Below the pieces are notes generated by a model. It did no database searches, was not told where the DNA came from, and was given only the letters and a program-made list of their open reading frames with translations. A stretch of DNA of 21,162 nucleotides from Planctomycetaceae bacterium (lineage in GTDB: Bacteria > Planctomycetota > Planctomycetia > Pirellulales > UBA1268). Location: positions 1 to 21,162 of the forward strand of contig JABHNP010000332.1 of the NCBI GenBank assembly GCA_018694455.1, read 5' to 3'. Below are positions 16,148-21,162 of this stretch, piece after piece. Each line of letters begins with the position of its first letter. Positions within the stretch are counted from its first letter, which is position 1. The translations under genes were made by a program, and so were the position numbers.

Positions 16148-17182
16148 ATGGAAACATCGACAGCCCAAGTCATCGACAGAACAACTTCTGAGCCACCAGT
16201 GGTTCGGGAAGCCTGGAAGCAGGAATTAGCTGAAGCTATTCGTGATCCAGCAGAACTTTGCACACTCTTGAAGCTCGATCCATCAATTGCTCACCACATG
16301 CACCGTGCGAGCCAGAGCTTCCCGCTTCTCGTACCACGAGGGTTTGTTTCACGGATGCAACAAGGTGACCCAAATGACCCTTTGTTACTTCAGGTACTAC
16401 CCAGACCTGAAGAATTGATTGACACACCCGGATTTGTATCAGACCCGGTCGGTGAGCAGGTCGCTCGTCGAGGGACTGGGCTTATTCAAAAATATCACGG
16501 ACGCTGCTTGCTTCTTGTCACCGGTGGTTGCGCCGTGCACTGTCGGTACTGTTTTCGTCGCGAATTTCCATATGCCGAAAGTGGAGCGTCGCCTGCGAGT
16601 TTTGCGAGTGCCGTTTCCGAGATCCGAGCAGACCAATCCATTACAGAAGTCATTCTTTCCGGTGGTGATCCTCTTTTAGTAGATGACCAGCTACTTGAAA
16701 AACTCATACACGACATCGCCTCAATTCCACATGTCCGGAGGCTTCGTATCCATACGCGGATCCCAGTGGTGTTACCATCTCGCATCACGAAGCAACTACT
16801 TCACATTCTGCACACGACACGGTTGACTGTATGCGTTGTTATTCATTCGAATCACGCTGCTGAGCTTGATTGTGTTGTTGGAGAGTCAATGCAGCGGCTG
16901 CGCCAAGTCGTTCCACTGCTGCTGAATCAAGCCGTTTTACTACAAGGCATAAACGATACCGCCGAAAGTCTTATTCAGCTTTCTGAAAGACTGCTCGATC
17001 TTGGCATCTCTCCGTATTACCTCCATCTGCTTGATCCGGTTCGTGGAGCAAGCGATTTCGACGTTCCTGAACACGTCGGAGTGCAGCTAATCGAGAAATT
17101 ACGCAATCGATTACCTGGATACGCAGTGCCACGACTTGCTCGCGAGAACCCCGGAACACCCAGCAAGACATGGTTAGCCTAA
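16148..17182 (+). CDS. epmB: EF-P (R)-beta-lysylation radical SAM aminomutase EpmB
   Basis: A 344-residue radical SAM, PLP-dependent lysine 2,3-aminomutase-like enzyme. EpmB converts (S)-alpha-lysine to (R)-beta-lysine, which EpmA attaches to Lys34 of EF-P. The cluster motif is C128-AVH-C132-RY-C135 in GGCAVHCRYCFRREFPY. Further EpmB-like stretches are ILSGGDPLLVDD, RLRIHTRIPVVLPSRI, LLNQAVLLQGIND and YYLHLLDPVRGASDF. The C-terminal PSKTWLA puts Lys340 at the PLP Lys position. Length (E. coli EpmB about 342) and these motifs separate it from the longer catabolic KamA. The efp gene next door supports the assignment. No epmA (GenX) is present here. The ATG lacks an obvious ribosome site. Confidence 0.93.
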   Translation: METSTAQVIDRTTSEPPVVREAWKQELAEAIRDPAELCTLLKLDPSIAHHMHRASQSFPLLVPRGFVSRMQQGDPNDPLLLQVLPRPEELIDTPGFVSDPVGEQVARRGTGLIQKYHGRCLLLVTGGCAVHCRYCFRREFPYAESGASPASFASAVSEIRADQSITEVILSGGDPLLVDDQLLEKLIHDIASIPHVRRLRIHTRIPVVLPSRITKQLLHILHTTRLTVCVVIHSNHAAELDCVVGESMQRLRQVVPLLLNQAVLLQGINDTAESLIQLSERLLDLGISPYYLHLLDPVRGASDFDVPEHVGVQLIEKLRNRLPGYAVPRLARENPGTPSKTWLA

Positions 17183-17288
17183 AGATCGACAAAAAACATG
17201 CCATACTACAGAAGTGAGTCTCAACTGCAGATGTCACTTTGATATGCAAAGAATACGAATTGCCCCCCTCAGATAAGCAGGAAATGTC

Positions 17289-18188
17289 ATGAAGGTTTTG
17301 ATTGGTGTTGATGGATCACCTCTTTCACTTGATGCGGTACGTGTCGTCGGACACATTATCGATCCGAGCGAGGATCAGGTAGCGATCTATTTTTCACCAA
17401 CAGAACTTCAGCAACGACTTCCAGAATCATCGTCTTCACTCGTGAGCCGAAGTGCGGCTGACCTATTCGCGGAAGCTCGTGCACTTCTTCCAACAGAGTT
17501 TGCAAAACCGGTTGAGATGATTAGTAGTTCCGCGTCTGCAGCTGTCGGCATCCTTGAGTCAGCAAGCGGGTGGCATGCCGACCTCGTTGCCCTTGGTGCC
17601 CGTAGTCATGGATCAATAGAACGCTTCCTTCTCGGCAGTGTTTCGCGGGCTGTTCTTCATGGCGCCCACCTACCCGTGCTCATTGTGCGAAGCCACCCAC
17701 CAGAAGATGGTACGTTTCGGACCATGGCCTGCCATCACCCAGCGAGTGCTGCTGCTGTCGGCGCCACACTGAAAGACCTGCATTGGTCAAAGGAAACTGA
17801 TGGGACTGTTATCGGTGTGGCCGAGTCAATGCTCGCAGGCCCATTACCAAGTTGGCTCGAAAAACGTGTTCGTGATCCGGATACCGCTGCTATTGCGCAA
17901 GCGTGGCAGGCAGAACATGATGATGAAGTTCATACACTCAGTAGCAAACTCGAAGCTTTTCAAACGATCTTGCCTCAGTGTTTCCACGGCAAGCCCCCGA
18001 TCATTGTCGAGGGTAACCCTGGCGACAGGATTTTAGAGCAGGCCAAAAAAGATCACACTGACCTCATCACCATCGGTCGAACTCCAACGGACAAACTCAG
18101 CCGCTGGTTGCTGGGAAGCACTTCTGAAGCAGTCCTCTCGCATGCAACTGCTAGCGTGCTTGTCGTTCCTGTTGAAAAAAATAAGTGA
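17289..18188 (+). CDS. Tandem universal stress protein (two UspA domains)
   Basis: A 299-residue protein made of two Usp domains. Domain 1 (about 1-135) begins MKVLIGVDGS and ends with the nucleotide-binding motif G103-x2-S-x9-GS and VLIV, typical of ATP-binding Usp proteins. Domain 2 (about 145-297) keeps the last motif IGRTPTDKLSRWLLGSTSEAVL, but with Pro where a small residue is usual, and its first strand (RTMACHHPASAA) lacks the VDGS. Domain 2 may therefore not bind nucleotide. The exact role is unknown; members respond to starvation, oxidation or energy stress. AGGAAA sits about six bases before the ATG. It is 106 bp downstream of epmB on the same strand and converges with the lipoprotein gene across a hairpin. 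Confidence 0.92.
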   Translation: MKVLIGVDGSPLSLDAVRVVGHIIDPSEDQVAIYFSPTELQQRLPESSSSLVSRSAADLFAEARALLPTEFAKPVEMISSSASAAVGILESASGWHADLVALGARSHGSIERFLLGSVSRAVLHGAHLPVLIVRSHPPEDGTFRTMACHHPASAAAVGATLKDLHWSKETDGTVIGVAESMLAGPLPSWLEKRVRDPDTAAIAQAWQAEHDDEVHTLSSKLEAFQTILPQCFHGKPPIIVEGNPGDRILEQAKKDHTDLITIGRTPTDKLSRWLLGSTSEAVLSHATASVLVVPVEKNK

Positions 18189-18192
18189 TCAC

Positions 18193-18229
18193 AAAAAACC
18201 TGCCCCAAACATGAAGGAAGGGACAGGTT
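18193..18229. terminator. Hairpin terminator between the Usp gene and the lipoprotein gene
   Basis: AACCTGCCCC (18197-18206) pairs with GGGACAGGTT (18220-18229) at 9 of 10 positions. Read on the minus strand, the stem runs into TTTTTT (complement of 18193-18198), a strong intrinsic terminator for the lipoprotein transcript. On the + strand the stem is followed by TCATT, weaker for the Usp gene. Confidence 0.75.
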
Positions 18230-18261
18230 TCATTGGATTTGCGTACAAGGCTGAGTCAATG

Positions 18262-18726
18262 CTATTCGCTTGAAAGCTGAATACTGACCTCACCACCAGA
18301 CGGTGATACCGTGACTATCACATCGGAATTACCCGGTGAATTGTATTTTCCTGGAATGAGGCTCTTGGCTGGAGTCACTGTCCCTCGCTTCTCATCTTCT
18401 ACTTCAAAGCCATCAGTCGCCCGGACTGTCGCAATGTAGTCACCTGGCTCAACAACCATTTCAAACGTACCGGTCGCTCGGTCAAAACGAGCAGCGCCAC
18501 CCTTGCCACCAGTCTGTGCTGACAGATTGACGAACGACTCACCTTCGCCTTCACAGATTAATGGTGAGCCATCAAGCATCACAGTACCCGTGATCTTGAC
18601 CTTTCCACCTAGTTTTGGGCCGCAGCCAACTGAAACAAGCATGCCGATTCCGACGCTGAACATGACAACCGAAAGAAACAGTCTGGAAGTTCGTCTCATT
18701 CGACGTGATGAAAGCATGCTGTACAT
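18262..18726 (-). CDS. Small lipoprotein, DUF1559-associated (copy 1)
   Basis: A 154-residue exported protein. The start ATG at 18726 (MYSMLSSRR) is chosen over an upstream ATG because GAGG lies eight bases before it; the upstream extension would also bury the signal sequence. A hydrophobic segment (LFLSVVMFSVGIGMLVSVG) ends in SVGC, an imperfect lipobox (Ser at -3, Val at -2). The mature part has VKITGTVMLDGSPLICEGEGESFVNL, then FDRATGTFEMVVEPGDYIATVRATDGF and ends TVSPSGGEVSIQLSSE. The opening GTVxLDGxPL and the GxYxxxVRATDG strand resemble the carboxypeptidase-regulatory/transthyretin-like beta fold common in planctomycete lipoproteins. It is closely related to the copy at 20050-20523 and follows a DUF1559 gene in the same way. 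Function unknown. Confidence 0.82.
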   Translation of the reverse strand: MYSMLSSRRMRRTSRLFLSVVMFSVGIGMLVSVGCGPKLGGKVKITGTVMLDGSPLICEGEGESFVNLSAQTGGKGGAARFDRATGTFEMVVEPGDYIATVRATDGFEVEDEKRGTVTPAKSLIPGKYNSPGNSDVIVTVSPSGGEVSIQLSSE

Positions 18727-18832
18727 ATGGAAATCCTCATGAACTGGTGAAAACTTAGCTAGTGAAAACTTGCGTGGTAAAAGGTTGGCAACGGACAATG
18801 AAATCAGCCGTACTCGAAAGTGATGCGTACAT

Positions 18833-18872
18833 AAAAGCCCGTTCTCAAGTGCATGTACACTTAAGAACGGGC
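18833..18872 (-). terminator. Hairpin after DUF1559 copy 1
   Basis: GCCCGTTCTCAAGTG (18837-18851) and CACTTAAGAACGGGC (18858-18872) pair at 14 of 15 positions around a 6-nt loop. Read on the minus strand the stem is followed by TTTT. It lies 16 bp after the DUF1559 stop codon and 106 bp before the lipoprotein start. Confidence 0.82.
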
Positions 18873-18888
18873 ATATGTATCGAACCAA

Positions 18889-19911
18889 TTAAGGAAGTCT
18901 GCCTAACGAGTTCCCGTCCATTCGATTGCCGAGGTAGTTGTACACCTCAAAATCAATCGTATCTGACAGGAAGTGAACCCCTGCATCTGCTGTCGATGTT
19001 GCAAAAACACCCGGATGATAACTACTTGCACCACTATTCGTGGTACGAACAGAATTGTTTTTAATCATTGTTGGATCTTCATTAATCGTTGAGGAATTTG
19101 GGCGAATCGCCGTCGTGACACCCAACTGCTCCTGCTTGTACATTCCTGACCAGACAGCAATTTCTGGCCGACGCTCGAGCAACAAAAACGTATTAGAAAG
19201 ACCGTCTGTAATAAACTTGAATTCTATCGGGAAATCAAATGCCCAATTAAAAACACCGGGAGTTGACTTCTCACTCGAAACATCATTAGTGCTTGCCCAC
19301 CACCAGTTTCCATGTCGACTACAGAAACTGTTAGCTGATGCACAATCCGGCGGTTTTGAAGGAAACCCAGACGGACCAAGGCACACGTCGTAGCACCGAC
19401 CACCATGCCGCTTATTGTTATTGTTATACGTTCCATCCAGCATCTGGCCCGAAAACGCGAATGGATTCGATGGACAGAATTGAGCTGTGTAGATTGGGTC
19501 AGCCTGATTGACAGGAGCTAATGCAGTCCAATTCGATACGCTTTGACCAGATTGCTTGGTGCCACTCGTCTGGGCTACGGTACCAAGATCCATTTTGTCA
19601 AACGTTGTGCTCATCTCAATAAACGGCATCAGATGAACGACAAAGGTACTCCAACCAGCATTAGTACCACCCCCTTTTGCAATCTTCCGATCCGTTGCCG
19701 TTGGAAGCGATTTATGAGCATCGGCATACGTGTGCATCGCTAATGCGTTCTGTTTCATTTTATTGCCACACGCCGACCGACGAGCAGCCTCACGAGCCTG
19801 CTGTACTGCAGGCAAAAGAAGACCAACAAGGACGCCAATAATGGCGATCACGACAAGCAGTTCGATCAGCGTAAAGCCAGATCGCTTGCGGGATATATTC
19901 AAAGTTTTCAT
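18889..19911 (-). CDS. DUF1559 prepilin-like protein (copy 1)
   Basis: A 340-residue planctomycete DUF1559 protein. The start at 19911 is chosen because MKTLNISRKRSGFTLIELL gives a class III/type IV prepilin signal (cleavage before Phe in SG-FTLIE), and GGGGAA stands five bases before the ATG. The longer reading from 20016 adds an unlikely leader. The hydrophobic helix runs into LLLPAVQQAREAARR, the family hallmark. The large C-terminal domain has Cys-rich stretches (GGRCYDVCLGPSGFP and PPDCASANSFC), and near the end HPGVFATSTADAGVHFLSDTIDF, a variant of the H-X9-DG motif with Ala for Gly. Such proteins are abundant in planctomycetes and thought to be surface-exposed, but their function is not known. 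It is paired with a downstream lipoprotein across a hairpin. A weak promoter-like TTGCCG-N16-CATAAA lies upstream (19934-19961). Confidence 0.93.
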   Translation of the reverse strand: MKTLNISRKRSGFTLIELLVVIAIIGVLVGLLLPAVQQAREAARRSACGNKMKQNALAMHTYADAHKSLPTATDRKIAKGGGTNAGWSTFVVHLMPFIEMSTTFDKMDLGTVAQTSGTKQSGQSVSNWTALAPVNQADPIYTAQFCPSNPFAFSGQMLDGTYNNNNKRHGGRCYDVCLGPSGFPSKPPDCASANSFCSRHGNWWWASTNDVSSEKSTPGVFNWAFDFPIEFKFITDGLSNTFLLLERRPEIAVWSGMYKQEQLGVTTAIRPNSSTINEDPTMIKNNSVRTTNSGASSYHPGVFATSTADAGVHFLSDTIDFEVYNYLGNRMDGNSLGRLP

Positions 19912-20049
19912 AGCAATTCCCCAATAGAAAAAATTTATGACCGTAAGTAGTGTATCGGCAAACAAAAAGTAAAACCAGAGTGCCCCGTAAACACATGATG
20001 CGTGTCTAGGGTTCACTTGCTCGGGCGAGCTGCGACTTACTTCTCTTGG

Positions 20050-20523
20050 CTATTCGCTTGAAAGCTGAATGCTGACCTCACCACCAGACGGCGACACTGT
20101 GACTGCCACATCCGTGTCATCAGCAGACGAATACTTTTTAGGGAGCAGGCTTTTTGCGGGAGTTATACGTCCACGCTTTTCATCCTCAATCATAAATCCA
20201 TCTGTTGCACGAACAACTGCTTTGTAGGCACCCGGCAAAACAGTCATTTCGAACGCTCCTGTCGATCGGTCGAATGACCCAGAACCTCCACCATTCTCAT
20301 CCGTCGCGGAAACAAGATTCACGTACGACTCACCCTCACCCTCACAAATAAGCGGGGAACCATCAAGCATGACAGTGCCGTTGATTCGTACTTTTCCATC
20401 AGTATTTTTTTGGCCACACCCGGCGATACACACTAAACCAATCAGGAAAACAAGTGTAAAAAACACACCGCAACGTGGAAGGTTCTTGTGGACAGAATGG
20501 CAAATAAAATTTTGTGTCAACAC
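20050..20523 (-). CDS. Small lipoprotein, DUF1559-associated (copy 2)
   Basis: A 157-residue exported lipoprotein, paralogue of the one at 18262-18726. The GTG at 20523 is chosen as start because GAGGAG lies seven bases upstream; an in-frame ATG at 20559 would sit in the tail of the preceding terminator. The hydrophobic segment VFFTLVFLIGLVC is followed by a good lipobox IAGC. The mature protein begins CGQKNTDGKVRINGTVMLDGSPLICEGEGESYVNL and ends TVSPSGGEVSIQLSSE, identical at the end to copy 1, while the middle (SATDENGGGSGSFDR) has diverged. The same beta-sandwich-like motifs suggest a carboxypeptidase-regulatory-like fold. It follows a DUF1559 gene and a perfect hairpin. Function unknown. 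Confidence 0.83.
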   Translation of the reverse strand: MLTQNFICHSVHKNLPRCGVFFTLVFLIGLVCIAGCGQKNTDGKVRINGTVMLDGSPLICEGEGESYVNLVSATDENGGGSGSFDRSTGAFEMTVLPGAYKAVVRATDGFMIEDEKRGRITPAKSLLPKKYSSADDTDVAVTVSPSGGEVSIQLSSE

Positions 20524-20557
20524 TGCAGGACTCCTCGAATGAAATACGTCTCTGAAC

Positions 20558-20601
20558 AAAAAAGCCCGTCCTCAATTTGGCTCAGCAGATTGAGGACGGG
20601 C
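20558..20601 (-). terminator. Perfect hairpin terminator after DUF1559 copy 2
   Basis: GCCCGTCCTCAAT (20564-20576) pairs with ATTGAGGACGGGC (20589-20601) in a perfect 13-bp stem with a 12-nt loop. Read on the minus strand the stem is followed by TTTTTT (20558-20563), a textbook intrinsic terminator. It stands 15 bp after the DUF1559 stop and only 34 bp before the lipoprotein GTG. Confidence 0.9.
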
Positions 20602-20616
20602 GTGAATCGCAATGAA

Positions 20617-21162
20617 CTAGTTTGGCAACTTCCCGCGTGGATCACCATCGCCACGATTCCCAAGGTAATTATATACCTGAAAATCAATCGTATCGCTTAG
20701 CCAGTGACCAGCTCCGTCAGCAGTCGCCACGCCGAATACGCCACCAGCGTGCATGCTGCTGGCACCACAGTTTTTCGCTCGTTGTGGATTATTACCATCG
20801 GAAGTCGTGACATCGATATGCGATGAATTCGGCCGAATTGACGTAGGAACACCGACCTCTGCATTAAACATGGCAGAGCGTTTGTGCAGACCTGGGCGGC
20901 GCTCGATGAGCATGAGTGTGTTTGAAGTGCCATCGGTTATATCTTTAAATTTGCATTGAAAATCATAACTCCAGTTAAATACCCCGGGAGTAGCCGTGAT
21001 GTCATTAACGGGTTTTGAACCTGCATTCCACCAATTATTAGCCACACGACACCAAGCTGCACTACAATCCGGCGGGCTACCGGGAAACCCAGTAGGACCT
21101 AGCGATACATCGTAGCACCTGCCACCAGTTCTCCTGTTGTCGTGATAACCCCACATCCCAAG
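20617..21162 (-). CDS. DUF1559 prepilin-like protein (copy 2, N-terminus outside window)
   Basis: The C-terminal 181 residues of a second DUF1559 protein; the frame stays open to the window edge, so the prepilin-like start is missing and the apparent Met near 21156 is internal. Shared with copy 1 in the same order: GGRCYDVxLGPxGFPxxPPDC, an NWW tryptophan cluster, TPGVFNWxxDFxxxFKxITDGxSNTxxLxERRP, IRPNSS, and SDTIDFxVYNYLGNRxDG. The H-X-DG region reads MHAGGVFGVATADGAGHW. It ends in TAG, where copy 1 uses TAA. With the downstream lipoprotein it forms one unit of the duplicated cassette. Confidence 0.93.
   Translation of the reverse strand, partial: LGMWGYHDNRRTGGRCYDVSLGPTGFPGSPPDCSAAWCRVANNWWNAGSKPVNDITATPGVFNWSYDFQCKFKDITDGTSNTLMLIERRPGLHKRSAMFNAEVGVPTSIRPNSSHIDVTTSDGNNPQRAKNCGASSMHAGGVFGVATADGAGHWLSDTIDFQVYNYLGNRGDGDPRGKLPN

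Larger units (their letters stand above)
18262..21162 (-). repeat. Tandem duplication of a DUF1559-hairpin-lipoprotein cassette
   Basis: Two units with the same order and orientation lie head to tail: DUF1559, GC-rich hairpin, small lipoprotein. The proteins are recognisably paralogous throughout. The last 43 bases of the two lipoprotein genes differ at a single position (18261-18303 against 20049-20091). The unit at the edge is incomplete, so further copies may follow outside the window. Confidence 0.85.

Noticed and set aside
18727..18888. N-terminal extension of the first lipoprotein gene to an ATG at 18888
   Set aside because: It would run through the DUF1559 terminator hairpin and place 54 residues ahead of the signal sequence; the ATG at 18726 has a ribosome site.

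Overview
This window looks like chromosomal DNA of a planctomycete, probably of the Pirellulales/Planctomycetales type. The main evidence is two DUF1559 proteins with the prepilin-like start GFTLIELLVVIAIIG...LLLPAVQQAREAARR, each followed by a small lipoprotein. The moderate base composition and frequent lack of clear Shine-Dalgarno sites also fit. The taxonomic call is an inference; there is no rRNA here.

Layout. At 1-3500 there is the 3' end of an unidentified + strand gene, then a minus-strand pair: a SEC-C zinc-motif/helical-repeat protein followed by ribD (riboflavin biosynthesis). At 3500-13300 there is a nitrogen-assimilation block. A sigma-54 activator (bEBP) with a receiver domain lacking the phosphoacceptor Asp and the conserved Lys has a good sigma-70-type promoter. 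It is followed by a 354-bp region with a dyad and a consensus -24/-12 sigma-54 promoter, then glnB (PII). A hairpin terminator separates glnB from the oppositely oriented gltB-gltD (NADPH-GOGAT). A LysR-type regulator lies upstream of gltB, and a 17-bp LTTR-like dyad sits between them. At 13500-15320 a secreted protein resembling a clan-A glycoside hydrolase is followed by a conserved protein of unknown function. At 15360-17180 efp and epmB (EF-P beta-lysylation enzyme) are divergent. Then come a tandem universal stress protein (17289-18188) and, at 18262-21162, two tandem copies of a [DUF1559 prepilin-like protein -> terminator-like hairpin -> small lipoprotein] cassette. The second copy is cut by the window edge.

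How the genes work together. GltBD makes glutamate from glutamine and 2-oxoglutarate, and PII senses 2-oxoglutarate/ATP. The bEBP next to a near-perfect sigma-54 promoter is the obvious candidate activator of glnB, while the LysR protein is the candidate regulator of gltBD (GltC-like logic). EpmB would install beta-lysine on EF-P Lys34; epmA is not in the window. The DUF1559/lipoprotein cassettes are typical planctomycete envelope genes of unknown function.

The most unusual observations are the phosphorylation-blind bEBP with its sigma-54 promoter, the hairpin-separated duplicated cassettes (in one, too little space for an independent promoter), and a 50-bp dyad that contains the stop codons of both convergent genes at 15314-15363. 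No tRNA, rRNA, CRISPR array, insertion sequence or phage genes were seen.
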